From contig NYMS01000006.1 of NCBI GenBank assembly GCA_002529455.1, positions 248,001 through 312,000 of the forward strand: a DNA stretch of 64,000 nucleotides. The letters are read 5' to 3'. A model generated the notes under the pieces. The model did no database searches and was not told where the DNA came from. It was given only the letters and a program-made list of their open reading frames with translations. Numbering within the stretch: position 1 is the first letter of the stretch; each line of letters opens with the position of its first letter. The position numbers were made by a program, and so were the translations under genes. Origin of the DNA: Glycomyces fuscus (GTDB lineage: Bacteria; Actinomycetota; Actinomycetes; Streptosporangiales; Streptosporangiaceae). Of the stretch, positions 53,018 to 62,177 are shown in pieces.

Positions 53018-54400
53018 TCAGGCGAAGCCGAACACCGGCGGGAACACCACCACGACCAGCGCCGCCCAGACCGCGTAGACCGGCAGGTAGGTCGTCTGCC
53101 ACCGCTCGATCGCGGCGAACGGACGGGTGCCCCGCACGAAACCCGCCATCAGCCGCGCCGACCACGCCAGGTGCACCAGCAGCACGAGGTTGAGGCCGAG
53201 CGCGGCGGTCTTGTTGGCGGTGAACCCGAACTCGGCGATGCGGGTCAGCATCGCCGTCAGCGCGACGGCGTCCACCGCGAGCGCCGCCCCGACCAGCGCG
53301 AGCTGGAGCCAGTCGAACACGCCCGGCGGGGACAGCGGGGCACGGGCGGAGACCGAGTACAGCAGCAGGAACAGGACCAGCACCAGAACGGCGTCCATGA
53401 TGATGAGCAGTTCGCGGTCCACCGTGGTGAGCGGACCGTTCACCAGGAGCGCCACCAGGTCCGCGAGCAGCATCAGGACCGCCAGCGGTGTGAAGACCCG
53501 GGTCAGGACGGGCGCGATGTTCTCCACCACGCTCTTCTTGGCCTCCACCAGCCACGCGGCCACCAGGAGCGCACCGGGCACGCCGAACGGCAGCAGCCAG
53601 TCCTCGAGGAACGGTTCCAGGTCGACGTCGACCAGGGCGAGCACCCCGAAGGTGAGGCCGACGAGGACCATGGACCCCAACATGATCAGCGCCAGGTACA
53701 TCACCAGCTCGCCCACGAACCGCACGAAGTCCATGCGCCGGTCGTGGGACCGCCAGTGCCCGCCCGTGTGCAGGACGCCCACGAGCAGCCACAGGAGGAC
53801 CGGAGCGTGCGTGAACGCGAGCACGGCGGTCATGCCGGGGCCCGGAAGCGCCCCGGACGCGGCCTCGAAGGGGTAGAGGTTCACGGCCAGGGCCGGTACC
53901 GCCGCGAGGGCGGCCAGCGCCGCGCACACACGCCAGGAGACCCGCCGCTTCCAGGCGAACCACCCCGCCAGGAACGGCAGCACCACGAAGGCGACGTTGC
54001 GGATCTGCGCGGTCTCGTCGTCGACCGCCGTGAACAGGAGCTTGACCGCGAGCCCCGCGCCGATCGCGAACGCGAGCACCACGCCGAGTTCGCGCCAGCG
54101 CGCGAGGCCGCCCGCTCCGTCGTCGGCCTCGGGGACCAGGACCAGCTGCTTCCAGAGCCGGTGGGAGTGCTCGCGCGCGAACTCCCGCGACACCTCGTCC
54201 AGGTTGCCCATGCGCCTGACCGCGACGAGGAAGGCCTCCTCGTCGTCGAGGCCGCTCGCCCCCAGGTCGGCGATCTGTTCGCGCAGATGGTCCTCCATCT
54301 CCTCGATGTCCGACGGGGAGATGGCCCGGCGGCGGCGCACGAAGCCGCGCCACTGGTCGATCTGCTCCTCCAGAACGTCACCGCGTGTGGTCTCGTTCAT
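53018..54400 (-). CDS. Permease-prefix-domain membrane protein, partner of PadR
   Basis: A 460-residue protein. Residues 1-~80 form the soluble permease prefix domain (LEEQIDQWRGFVRRRRAISP; LREQIADLGASGLDDEEAFL; AVRRMGNLDEVSREFAREHS). In other bacteria this is found N-terminal to membrane proteins and next to PadR regulators. The remaining part has about ten hydrophobic helices and no ATPase or FtsX motif, ending VVVVFPPVFGFA. Its ATG overlaps the PadR stop by one base (TGATG). Its likely role is a PadR-controlled envelope response; actual function unknown. Confidence 0.78.
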   Translation of the reverse strand: MNETTRGDVLEEQIDQWRGFVRRRRAISPSDIEEMEDHLREQIADLGASGLDDEEAFLVAVRRMGNLDEVSREFAREHSHRLWKQLVLVPEADDGAGGLARWRELGVVLAFAIGAGLAVKLLFTAVDDETAQIRNVAFVVLPFLAGWFAWKRRVSWRVCAALAALAAVPALAVNLYPFEAASGALPGPGMTAVLAFTHAPVLLWLLVGVLHTGGHWRSHDRRMDFVRFVGELVMYLALIMLGSMVLVGLTFGVLALVDVDLEPFLEDWLLPFGVPGALLVAAWLVEAKKSVVENIAPVLTRVFTPLAVLMLLADLVALLVNGPLTTVDRELLIIMDAVLVLVLFLLLYSVSARAPLSPPGVFDWLQLALVGAALAVDAVALTAMLTRIAEFGFTANKTAALGLNLVLLVHLAWSARLMAGFVRGTRPFAAIERWQTTYLPVYAVWAALVVVVFPPVFGFA

Positions 54401-54774
54401 CAGGCGATCCCCCCTGCCGCGGCGTCCCCGAGGACCGGGGGCCGCGACGCGGCCTGCCACACCTGCTGGAGGGCGTCGGCGACGACGCCCCACTGCTTCT
54501 GCCGCTCGGCCAGCGTCTCCAGCCCGGCCTCCGTGATCGCGTAGTGCTTGCGGCGCCGGCCCGTCTCGGACGCGCCCCAGGACGCCCGGACGTAGCCGTT
54601 GCGCTCGAGACGGTGCAGCAGGGGGTAGAGCATCCCGTCCGTCCACTGCATCCGTCCGCCGGAGAGCTCCTTGACGCGTTTGACGATGGCGTATCCGTAG
54701 GACTCGCCCTCGGCCAGGATGCCCAGGACGAGCGGTGTGGCCGACGCCGCGACCAGGTCCTTGTCGATGTGCAC
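54400..54774 (-). CDS. PadR family transcriptional regulator
   Basis: A 124-residue winged-helix regulator. GTG 54774 gives VHIDKDLVAASATPLVLGIL, the usual start of this PadR subgroup; another GTG six bases upstream is too close to AGGAA. The DNA-binding part contains GESYGYAIVKRVKELSGGRM and TDGMLYPLLHRLERNGYVRA. The C-terminal helix mediates dimerisation. The promoter holds a nested palindrome, so it very likely represses itself and the coupled membrane-protein gene. Confidence 0.93.
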   Translation of the reverse strand: MHIDKDLVAASATPLVLGILAEGESYGYAIVKRVKELSGGRMQWTDGMLYPLLHRLERNGYVRASWGASETGRRRKHYAITEAGLETLAERQKQWGVVADALQQVWQAASRPPVLGDAAAGGIA

Positions 54775-54780
54775 GCGCAC

Positions 54781-54837
54781 TTCCTATACCTAGTTCCGCT
54801 AGGGTTATTTACCCTAGCAGACCTAGGCATAGAAGAA
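54781..54837. promoter_or_regulatory. Nested PadR operator
   Basis: Inner palindrome GCTAGGGT-TATTT-ACCCTAGC (54798-54818) lies within outer arms TTCCTATACCTAG (54781-54793) and CTAGGCATAGAAGAA (54823-54837). The CCTAG/CTAGG core occurs four times. It abuts the PadR start codon, as expected for an autoregulatory site with two dimers. Confidence 0.75.
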
Positions 54838-55040
54838 CGAGGCATCCCATCGGGTCTTCGCCGGTGTCACGATTCGCTCACACGGTAGGACAAGGCGCAC
54901 CAAACGACCGCGTACCACGCACCCCCTACCGCTAGGTTGAGAACCGGATCCCGCGGTCGTGTGCGGCCAGGGAACCCAAGAGGCGGTCGGAAACCAATCC
55001 CCCCGGGTCCGGCCGTCTCGCCGTGCCACCGGCCCCGCTC

Positions 55041-55607
55041 TCACCCCGCAGGAGTCGGGGGAAGACCCGGCAGGTCGTCGATGCTGGCGGAGTTGCGGGT
55101 GAGCCGTTGGTCGTCGAAGTAGGCGGGGTCACGGCGCTCGTGGTAGCGGTCCAGCAGGTCCCGGTCGCCGCGCAGGTCCATGAGGGGCACGGAGAATCCG
55201 CAGGAGTCGGAGATACGCCGGACGTCGACCACGATGACCGCGCGCTGGCCCAGGGTGCGCTCCTTGGGGAAGTGGGCGCGCAGCCCGTCGAACCCGGGCT
55301 CTTCGGGGAGCACGGCCCGGCCGGTGCCGTGGAGGCGGACGATGTTCGGCGGCCCGTCGAAGGCGCAGAACATCAGCACGATCCGGCCGTTCTCCCTCAG
55401 GTGGGCGATGGTCTCGACGCCGGAACCGGTGTAGTCGAGGTAGGCCACCCGGTGCTCACCGAGCACGGCGAACGTCCCGCTCATCCCCTTGGGTGAGACG
55501 TTGACGTGGCCGTCCCCTGCGAGCGGTGCGGTGCCGACGAAGAAGACCGGTTGGGCGAGGAGGAAGCGCGCGAGCCGGTCACCGATGGAGTCGTGGATCT
55601 TTCCCAT
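55041..55607 (-). CDS. Pyridoxamine 5'-phosphate oxidase-fold protein
   Basis: A 188-residue flavin/F420-binding split-barrel protein. RLARFLLAQPVFFVGTAPLA and VNVSPKGMSGTFAVLGEHRV are typical of the PNPOx-like group that reads h.s.kG. The following VAYLDYTGSGVETIAHLREN and IVLMFCAFDGPPNIVRLHG complete the barrel. It begins at ATG 55607 with GGAAGG upstream. Such proteins reduce or oxidise small molecules or merely bind cofactor; PNP oxidase proper has extra residues not seen here, so vitamin B6 synthesis is not claimed. Confidence 0.82.
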   Translation of the reverse strand: MGKIHDSIGDRLARFLLAQPVFFVGTAPLAGDGHVNVSPKGMSGTFAVLGEHRVAYLDYTGSGVETIAHLRENGRIVLMFCAFDGPPNIVRLHGTGRAVLPEEPGFDGLRAHFPKERTLGQRAVIVVDVRRISDSCGFSVPLMDLRGDRDLLDRYHERRDPAYFDDQRLTRNSASIDDLPGLPPTPAG

Positions 55608-55681
55608 GGCGCCGAGCCTTCCATCCGGCCGGTTCCGCGTTCCGACCCGCCCCCGCCGAACGGCCCCGGCCCCGGAAGGCA

Positions 55682-55719
55682 CGGGGGCCGCCCGCCCCTG
55701 CCGGGGAAGGCGGCCCCCG
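55682..55719 (-). terminator. Terminator after glyS
   Basis: CGGGGGCCGCC (55682-55692) pairs with GGCGGCCCCCG (55709-55719), 44 bases downstream of the glyS stop on its strand. Confidence 0.75.
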
Positions 55720-55762
55720 TCGGCCCCCGTACCGCCTGGGGCACGTGTGGCGGGTACCCGCC

Positions 55763-57151
55763 CTAGCAGCCGGGCAGGCGCTCGAACAGGTAGGTCTCCA
55801 CGCGGTCCAGGGACACGCGCTCCTGGGACATGGTGTCGCGCTCGCGCACGGTCACCGCGTCGTCCTCGAGGGTGTCGAAGTCCACCGTCACGCAGAACGG
55901 GGTCCCGATCTCGTCCTGGCGGCGGTAGCGGCGGCCGATGGCACCGGCGTCGTCGAACTCCACGTTCCAGCGCTTGCGCAGCCTGGCGGCCAGGTCGCGG
56001 GCCTTGGGCGAGAGGTCGGCGTTGCGCGACAGCGGCAGCACCGCGGCCTTGACCGGGGACAGGCGCGGGTCCAGGCGCATGACGGCGCGCTTCTCCAGCT
56101 TGCCCTTGGCGTTGGGCGCCTCGTCCACGTTGTAGGCGTCCAGCATGAACGTGAGCACCGCCCGGTCGACACCGGCCGCGGGCTCGATGACGTAGGGGAT
56201 GTAGCGCTCGTTGCTCTCCTGGTCGAAGTAGGACAGGTCGACGCCCGAGGCCTCGGAGTGCGTCCTGAGGTCGTAGTCGGTGCGGTTGGCGATGCCCTCC
56301 AGCTCGCCCCACTCGGAGCCCTGGAAGTCGAAGCGGTACTCGATGTCGACGGTGCGCTTGGAGTAGTGGGACAGCTTCTCCTGCGGGTGCTCGTACAGGC
56401 GCAGGTTGTCCTTGGCGATGCCCAGGTCGACGTACCACTGGTGGCGGATGTCGATCCAGTGCTGGTGCCACTCCTCGTCGCTGCCGGGCTTGACGAAGAA
56501 CTCCATCTCCATCTGCTCGAACTCGCGGGTCCGGAAGATGAAGTTGCCCGGGGTGATCTCGTTGCGGAACGACTTGCCGATCTGGCCGATGCCGAAGGGC
56601 ACCTTGCGGCGGGCGCTCTGCTCGACGTTCTTGTAGTTGATGAAGATGCCCTGCGCGGTCTCCGGGCGCAGGTAGGCCAGGCCCTTCTCGTCCTGGACCG
56701 GGCCCAGGTAGGTGCGCAGCAGGCCGTTGAACATGCGCGGCTCGGTGAAGGAGTCCTTGGCGCCGCAGTTGGGGCAGGCGATGGCGGCCAGGCCCTCGGC
56801 GGGCTCGTGGCCGTGCTTCTCCTCGTAGGCCTCGACGAGGTGGTCCGCCCGGAAGCGCTTGTGGCAGGACTGGCACTCGGTGAGCGGGTCGACGAAGGCC
56901 GTCACGTGGCCGGAGGCCTCCCAGACCTCGCGGGCCAGGATGACGCTGGAGTCCAGGCCGACGATGTCATCGCGCTCCTGCACCATGGAGCGCCACCACT
57001 GGCGCTTGACGTTGTTCTTGAGCTCGACGCCGAGGGGGCCGTAGTCCCAGGCGGCCCGCAGACCCCCGTAGATCTCGCTGGAGGGGTAGACCAGGCCTCG
57101 GCGCTTGGCGAGGTTGACCAGTGCGTCCATTGCCTCTGACTTGGCGGCCAT
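55763..57151 (-). CDS. glyS: Glycyl-tRNA synthetase (alpha2 type)
   Basis: A 462-residue class II aminoacyl-tRNA synthetase that charges tRNA-Gly. It starts [20 protein letters not shown] and has the typical [20 protein letters not shown]. Four cysteines ([19 protein letters not shown]) form a zinc-ribbon-like insertion. Motif 2 is [19 protein letters not shown], and motif 3 [19 protein letters not shown]. The C-terminal anticodon-binding domain ends [21 protein letters not shown] 57151 is preceded by GGAGAG. From memory, glyS lies close to the zinc-uptake genes in Streptomyces, as here. Confidence 0.97.
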   Translation of the reverse strand: MAAKSEAMDALVNLAKRRGLVYPSSEIYGGLRAAWDYGPLGVELKNNVKRQWWRSMVQERDDIVGLDSSVILAREVWEASGHVTAFVDPLTECQSCHKRFRADHLVEAYEEKHGHEPAEGLAAIACPNCGAKDSFTEPRMFNGLLRTYLGPVQDEKGLAYLRPETAQGIFINYKNVEQSARRKVPFGIGQIGKSFRNEITPGNFIFRTREFEQMEMEFFVKPGSDEEWHQHWIDIRHQWYVDLGIAKDNLRLYEHPQEKLSHYSKRTVDIEYRFDFQGSEWGELEGIANRTDYDLRTHSEASGVDLSYFDQESNERYIPYVIEPAAGVDRAVLTFMLDAYNVDEAPNAKGKLEKRAVMRLDPRLSPVKAAVLPLSRNADLSPKARDLAARLRKRWNVEFDDAGAIGRRYRRQDEIGTPFCVTVDFDTLEDDAVTVRERDTMSQERVSLDRVETYLFERLPGC

Positions 57152-57329
57152 GGGGAACTCTCCATCCGGCTGGGTGTCGGTGGATCGCGTGCGCGATACA
57201 TCGGTTGGTGTGGAAATGCGGTGTGCCGGAACCGGGGAGTGGCAACGGCGACGACCGCGTCCACCCAGGCTAGAGCACCCGGCAACCGCGCACACACGCT
57301 TTCGGCCGTGCCGCAGGGGCCGTCGGGGT

Positions 57330-57635
57330 TCAGGCCGGGGCCTCACCCCGGGTCACGAGTTCGAACGCGGTGGGTTCGTCGAGGGCGCGCGAGAGCAGCG
57401 GCACGGCGTTGACCTTGACGTCGAAGTCGGACAGGGCCCGGCGGTAGAAACCGGCGCCGTCCCACTCGGTGACCACGGTCCACAGGCAGGGGTCGTCGGC
57501 GGCGCGGCCCACCCGGTGGCTTCGGAAGCCGGGACGGCGGGAGAGCGCCTCGACCGCGGCGGCGGCGTCGGTCTGGAAGGCCGCGGTGTCGGCCTCGGGC
57601 ACGGAGTAACGGGTGATGACGATCACGGAACCCAT
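57330..57635 (-). CDS. ABM-fold (antibiotic biosynthesis monooxygenase-like) small protein
   Basis: A 101-residue dimeric alpha/beta-barrel-type protein beginning [20 protein letters not shown]. It continues [20 protein letters not shown] and [20 protein letters not shown], a pattern like ABM-domain proteins, which include cofactor-free monooxygenases and haem-binding or signalling proteins. No catalytic residue can be fixed. It is separated from glyS by about 180 bp on the same strand. Confidence 0.75.
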   Translation of the reverse strand: MGSVIVITRYSVPEADTAAFQTDAAAAVEALSRRPGFRSHRVGRAADDPCLWTVVTEWDGAGFYRRALSDFDVKVNAVPLLSRALDEPTAFELVTRGEAPA

Positions 57636-57724
57636 TGTGGCCCACCCGGGAGGCCTCCGGACGGTTGTCCACAGGCCCGGACCGGGCTGCCCCGGTCCGG
57701 GCCTGTGGACGGCACGGCCCCGCC

Positions 57725-60700
57725 TCAGTCCCTGCCGAAGACCCGGTCCACGACGCGCTCCGCGGCGTGGCCGTCGTCGAGCGGGCAGAACCGCTCCACG
57801 AACGACCGGTAGGTGGCCTCGCTGCGCCGGGCCACCTCGTCGATGTCCAGCAGGGCCTCGATGACCTGGTCGGACTCGGTCAGCAGCGGGCCCGGCGCGG
57901 TCTCCTCGAAGTCGAAGTAGAACCCGCGCAGGTTGTCCCGGTAGCTCTCCAGGTCATAGGTGAAGAAGAGCATCGGCCGCCCGGTGTTGGCGAAGTCGAA
58001 CATCATCGACGAGTAGTCCGTGACGAGCACGTCGGTGATGAGGAAGAGCTCCATGATCTCCGGGTACAGGGACACGTCGTGGACGAAGTCCCTGCCCACG
58101 ATCGGCACGCTGTCCACCACCCGCGGGTGCCTGCGCACCAGCAGCACGTGGTCGTCGCCGAGCCTGTCGTACATCCGGTGCAGGTCCAGGTGCAGGTCCA
58201 GCTTGTGCTTGCCGCGCGTGTAGTACTTGTCGTCGCGCCAGGTCGGCGCGTACAGCACCACCTTCTTTCCCTCGGGCAGTCCGAGCCGCTTGCGGGTGCG
58301 CTCGGCGACGGCCTCGCGGTCGGGGGCGAAGAAGATGTCGTTGCGCGGGTAGCCGGTCTCCAGCACCTCGCCCTCGAAGCGGAAGGCGCTGCGCAGGATC
58401 GGGGTCGCCCACGGGCTCGGCGAGACCAGGTAGTTCCACTGCTCGGTCTCCCAGGCGAGCTTGTCGAAGTAGTCGCGCGACTTGCCGCGGATGTTCTCGA
58501 TGTCGAAGCCGATCCTCTTGAGCATCGAGCCGTGCCAGGTCTGCACGACCACCTGCTCGGGGTGGCGGTGGAACCACGGGGGCTGGCGGGAGTTGGTGAC
58601 CAGGTAGCGGGTGCGGGCCAGCGCCTCGTAGTACTCCCGTCCCCGGTGCCGCACGGCGGTCAGGTCGTCGGGCAGGCGCACCTGGCCGTCGGCGACCAGC
58701 CACGACATCGGGTAGTCCGCCCAGCGCGCCCTCCCCCGCAGCTCCGCGTAGATGCTCTGCGGACTGTCGGAGTACTGGCGGCCGGTGTAGGTGTCGAAGA
58801 GGACGCCCTCGGTGACGGGCTCGCGGCGCCGGGCCGGGTAGTGGCGCTCGCGCAGCTCGCGCTGGGCGAAGGTGCCGCGCTCGGCGGGGCGCAGGTCGCT
58901 GCCCACCCTGAGGACGGGGATGCCGCGCCCCTGGTAGGAGAGGGCGTAGGCGCGCTCGGCGGTCTGCATCTCCAGCGGCAGGCCGGGGATGAGCGCGTCG
59001 GAGAACTCCACGCCCACGTCCGTCGCTTCGGCCCCTTCCTCGGCGGCGTCGCTGACCCGGCCCCACAGCTGGTAGGTGCCCGCGGGCAGGGACAGCTCGC
59101 CGGACAGGGTGGGGATGTCGGCGGGGGCGAACCGGGCCGTGAAGCGGCTGCCGGAGCGCTCCACCCGCAGCGGGTGCTCCTCGTCGCGGCCGCGCGCCCG
59201 GGCGGCCAGGGCCAGGTCGGCGCCGGCGGAGAACTCCCCCTCCAGCACCAGGGCGCGGCCCTCCCAGCGGGCGCGGTCCACCACGGGCCGGGCGTGCCCC
59301 GCGCGCAGCTTCAGGTAGCCGGTCGCGCTGCGCAGCACCGCCAGTTCACGGTGGCCGTCCTCGGCCGCGTAGGCGGCGGTGGCCACCTCGTCGGGCAGGA
59401 CCAGGGAGACGGTCCGCCCGTCCGGGGTGACCAGGTGGACGTCCCACTCCTCCTGGCGGATCACACCGCCGCACTCGGTGACGCTGCGGTCGAAGAGCTC
59501 GTCGGCGGGCACGCGGGCGGTGACGCGGCCGCCGTGGACGGAGGCCGGGTAGGTGAGCGCGGCGGTGCCGGGGCGGCGGGTCAGGCGCAGCCCGGTGGCC
59601 TCGGCCGCGGGCGCGGACACCAGTTCGCCCTCCAGTTCCAGCACGCCGGTGCGGGCGTCGAAGCGGTGCTCGGCGACGCGGGCGCGGGCGGGTTCGACGC
59701 TGATCAGCAGGTGGCGGTCCTTGCTCCAGTGCGGGCGCACCCACATGTCCTCGTCCACGCGGTGGTAGCCGGGGCGCTCGGGCGGACCGGAGACGGGGTT
59801 GGAGACGAGCTTGCGGCGGGTGATCCCGCGGTTGAGGACGACCAGCTCCAGCTTCCAGTCGCCGGGCTCCCACCCGCCGGAGGAGCGCAGCTTGCGGGGG
59901 TCGACGATGACGGTGAAGCCCCCGTAGTCGTGGCGGGCGGCGTCGATGACGTCGGGCAGGCGGTACTCGGCGGCGAGCCGGACGTGCACGGGCACGCGGA
60001 CGCGGCGGCGGGTGGAGGTGTTGACGGCGAAGGCCACCAGGTGCTGCTGCCAGCGTCTGCGGGCGCGCAGGTGGCGGATGCCGACCCGGCCGCTGACGTG
60101 CAGGCGGCCGTTCTCCCAGCTGACCTCCTCGGTCTTCTGGCGGACCCGGATGTCCTCGTCGAGCCGGTACACCTCGCGCGGCACCGCCCGGGCGGGGTCC
60201 TCCGACTCGAAGAAGGGGTAGCGGGCGTAGTAGCCGAGGCCGCGCCGCACGACGTCGGCCTTCTTGATCTCGACGCTCTTGGCGAAGGTCGCGACCTCCA
60301 GGACGTCGGCCGCGCGCCGTTTGCGCACCAGGTGGTACAGGAGGCGGTCGAGCACGCCGAGGCCGCGCAGGAGGCGCGCGGGCACGTGGTCGAGGTAGGC
60401 GTTGAGCAGGTCGACGGCGGTCTCGCGGGTCTCCTCGTCGGCGTCGTCCAGCCGCAGGAGGAGCTGGTGGAGCTCACCGCTGAGCAGGATGCGGTCCCAC
60501 AGCTCGCGGTCGGCGCTGGCCAGGCCCGCGGCCAGGTCTCCCATGGCGGTGAGGCGGCGGGTGAGCTCGGTCTTGTCCAGGGGCGGGAGCGCGGCCTCGC
60601 GCCGGCGCATGAGCAGGACGGGGCCGGGCAGGGTGTCCACGGCCTCCGCGGCCAGGACGGCCCGGCGCAGGCCCAGGTCGGCGTCCCGGGGGTCGAGGGA

Positions 60701-61408
60701 GCGGTCGGGCAGGGAGTTCCAGAACTCCCTGCGCCAGAGCTTGTTGCCCAGGGTGGCGTCCGCGGCCAGGCCGGGGACCGCCCGGGGGTCCTCGGCCACG
60801 CGGTGCCTGCCGCAGTACCTGCGGTGCGCCTTGGAGGGGGCGGCGCCCAGCTCGTTGAACTTGTACACGTTGCCGGCGACCAGGTCCGAGCGGGTGTCGC
60901 CCGCGCTGCGCAGGAGGTAGGCCAGGGCGTAGCCGGTGAGGGCGTCGGAGCCCTCCAGGAAGAGCAGGTGGGTGCCGTGCGCGGCGGCGGCGCCCCGGGC
61001 GCGGGCGGCGGGGCGGTCGGGGGCGGGTCCACCGGTCAGGAGCGTGGCGGTGAGGCCGGGCGGCGGGGAGGCGGCGAACGCGGCGGCGACGGCGAGCGCG
61101 TCCTCGCGGGCGGGCTCGACGGCCTCGTCCCCCTGCTCGTTCTCCTCGCCGCGGGCGTCGGCCTCCTCGGCGGTGTCCTCGTCACCTCCGGCCTCGGCGT
61201 CGGCGCTCTCGGGGACGGGCTCGGCCGCGGGCTCGGTGCCCTCGGCACGGGGGCGGTCACCGTCGCGGACGGGGACCAGGACCACCTCCGTGTCCGCCCC
61301 GGGCTCGGCCGTCCCGCCGTCGTCGCGTTGGCGGGCCAGGGAGTCGAGGCAGTGCTGCAGGTGGGGTTCGGTGACGTCGAACGTCACGATGACAGTGGCT
61401 TCGGGCAC
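57725..61408 (-). CDS. TagF-like CDP-glycerol glycerophosphotransferase with N-terminal glycosyltransferase-like domain
   Basis: About 1227 residues. The N-terminal ~330 residues resemble a GT2-type glycosyltransferase (ATVIVTFDVTEPHLQHCLDS; GTHLLFLEGSDALTGYALAY). They are interrupted at residues about 60-105 by a strongly acidic Glu/Ala/Asp-rich insertion. A beta-rich middle (residues about 330-800) follows. The C-terminal ~390 residues are a Glyphos_transf domain: VVQTWHGSMLKRIGFDIENI, VLYAPTWRDDKYY, VLVTDYSSMMFDFANTGRPM. This is the teichoic-acid polymerase family. The start is uncertain: GTG 61408 follows GGAGG by 12 bases; GTG 61420 directly abuts it; ATG 61477 is also open. Confidence 0.85.
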   Translation of the reverse strand: MPEATVIVTFDVTEPHLQHCLDSLARQRDDGGTAEPGADTEVVLVPVRDGDRPRAEGTEPAAEPVPESADAEAGGDEDTAEEADARGEENEQGDEAVEPAREDALAVAAAFAASPPPGLTATLLTGGPAPDRPAARARGAAAAHGTHLLFLEGSDALTGYALAYLLRSAGDTRSDLVAGNVYKFNELGAAPSKAHRRYCGRHRVAEDPRAVPGLAADATLGNKLWRREFWNSLPDRSLDPRDADLGLRRAVLAAEAVDTLPGPVLLMRRREAALPPLDKTELTRRLTAMGDLAAGLASADRELWDRILLSGELHQLLLRLDDADEETRETAVDLLNAYLDHVPARLLRGLGVLDRLLYHLVRKRRAADVLEVATFAKSVEIKKADVVRRGLGYYARYPFFESEDPARAVPREVYRLDEDIRVRQKTEEVSWENGRLHVSGRVGIRHLRARRRWQQHLVAFAVNTSTRRRVRVPVHVRLAAEYRLPDVIDAARHDYGGFTVIVDPRKLRSSGGWEPGDWKLELVVLNRGITRRKLVSNPVSGPPERPGYHRVDEDMWVRPHWSKDRHLLISVEPARARVAEHRFDARTGVLELEGELVSAPAAEATGLRLTRRPGTAALTYPASVHGGRVTARVPADELFDRSVTECGGVIRQEEWDVHLVTPDGRTVSLVLPDEVATAAYAAEDGHRELAVLRSATGYLKLRAGHARPVVDRARWEGRALVLEGEFSAGADLALAARARGRDEEHPLRVERSGSRFTARFAPADIPTLSGELSLPAGTYQLWGRVSDAAEEGAEATDVGVEFSDALIPGLPLEMQTAERAYALSYQGRGIPVLRVGSDLRPAERGTFAQRELRERHYPARRREPVTEGVLFDTYTGRQYSDSPQSIYAELRGRARWADYPMSWLVADGQVRLPDDLTAVRHRGREYYEALARTRYLVTNSRQPPWFHRHPEQVVVQTWHGSMLKRIGFDIENIRGKSRDYFDKLAWETEQWNYLVSPSPWATPILRSAFRFEGEVLETGYPRNDIFFAPDREAVAERTRKRLGLPEGKKVVLYAPTWRDDKYYTRGKHKLDLHLDLHRMYDRLGDDHVLLVRRHPRVVDSVPIVGRDFVHDVSLYPEIMELFLITDVLVTDYSSMMFDFANTGRPMLFFTYDLESYRDNLRGFYFDFEETAPGPLLTESDQVIEALLDIDEVARRSEATYRSFVERFCPLDDGHAAERVVDRVFGRD

Positions 61409-61734
61409 GGAAGCTGACACCCTCCGGAGGGTTCGACGGCCGGCGCGGGCGACTGCGGGCGCGCCGGCCGCGCGCATGAGACGACTGACAACTGAACGTG
61501 TGAATTTTGTGACCCTGGGTGAGGAAGGCGCCGATGGCTGCGTGCCGCGCGGAAGCGGGGGAAGACGTGCGGCGGAGCCGCACCGGCGCCCGGCGGAGCG
61601 CCGGGGCCCTGCACTAGGGTTTCAAGACACAAGTATCACAGGCCCGGCGGGCCCACCGCCCACCGTCGCGGGTGGGCGCGCCCCCGCGAGGGCCTGTCCG
61701 GCGGCGGCACGGACCAGAAGCGGACACGGACAGC
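61409..61734. other. Divergent promoter region between the TagF-like gene and the small membrane protein
   Basis: About 325 bases. An AT-richer stretch, 61480-61515, has GACTGACAACTGAAC, a likely promoter for the minus-strand gene. TTTCAAGACACAAGTATCAC (61620-61639) may hold the plus-strand promoter. GC-rich inverted repeats lie near 61650-61685. No gene seen. Confidence 0.45.
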
Positions 61735-62106
61735 ATGGCCCCTCCCGAGCACGGTGACGAGAAGCGGCGTCCTGACCAGGACCGCCCCCAGCCCGAGGGG
61801 GACTCCCCCGGCGCGAGGGGGGCGGGCGGACTGCGCAGGGCGGTGGAGGAGCGCAGCGCGGTGCCGCTCGTGTGGCTGCACCAGGGCCCCCGGTGGCTGG
61901 CGCCGCTGGTCGTGGGCGCCCTGTTCATCGCGGGGCTGATGGCACCCGGTCCGGTCGGCGCGGTGTGCCTGCTGCTGGTCGCGGTGTTCGTCGCGTGGCT
62001 GGCGTTCCTGACCTGGCCCTCCCTCGGCGGCCAGCCGCGGACGGCGCGGGTGCTCATGGTGGTGGTCGTACTGGTGCTGGCGGTGGCGCGGGTCCTGGGC
62101 TACTGA
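61735..62106 (+). CDS. Small membrane protein of unknown function
   Basis: A 123-residue protein. The first ~45 residues are hydrophilic and charged (MAPPEHGDEKRRPDQDRPQP), then VPLVWLHQGPRWLAPLVVGA leads into three hydrophobic helices ending VLMVVVVLVLAVARVLGY. It resembles small actinobacterial membrane proteins of the DUF6703 type (from memory, uncertain). It lies about 70 bp upstream of the zinc-transport genes but before the candidate Zur box, so it is probably not part of that operon. Confidence 0.65.
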   Translation: MAPPEHGDEKRRPDQDRPQPEGDSPGARGAGGLRRAVEERSAVPLVWLHQGPRWLAPLVVGALFIAGLMAPGPVGAVCLLLVAVFVAWLAFLTWPSLGGQPRTARVLMVVVVLVLAVARVLGY

Positions 62107-62143
62107 CCCGCAGGTCCGCAAGGGTCACGGATCCGCCATATTT

Positions 62144-62158
62144 TGACAACCATTTTCG
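62144..62158 (+). promoter_or_regulatory. Candidate Zur box upstream of znuC
   Basis: TGACAACCATTTTCG is a 7-1-7 imperfect inverted repeat resembling the actinobacterial Zur consensus TGAAAATNATTTTCA (right half strong, left half weaker). It lies 20 bases before the znuC start in an AT-rich patch, with TAATGG further downstream as a possible -10. Confidence 0.6.
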
Positions 62159-62177
62159 TTTTCGTGATAATGGAACG

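Noticed and set aside
57635..61417. A 1260-codon open frame on the plus strand opposite the TagF-like gene
   Set aside because: It is antisense to clear protein homology, has Gly/Val/Ala-rich low-information sequence and no domain; long antisense frames are common in very GC-rich DNA.
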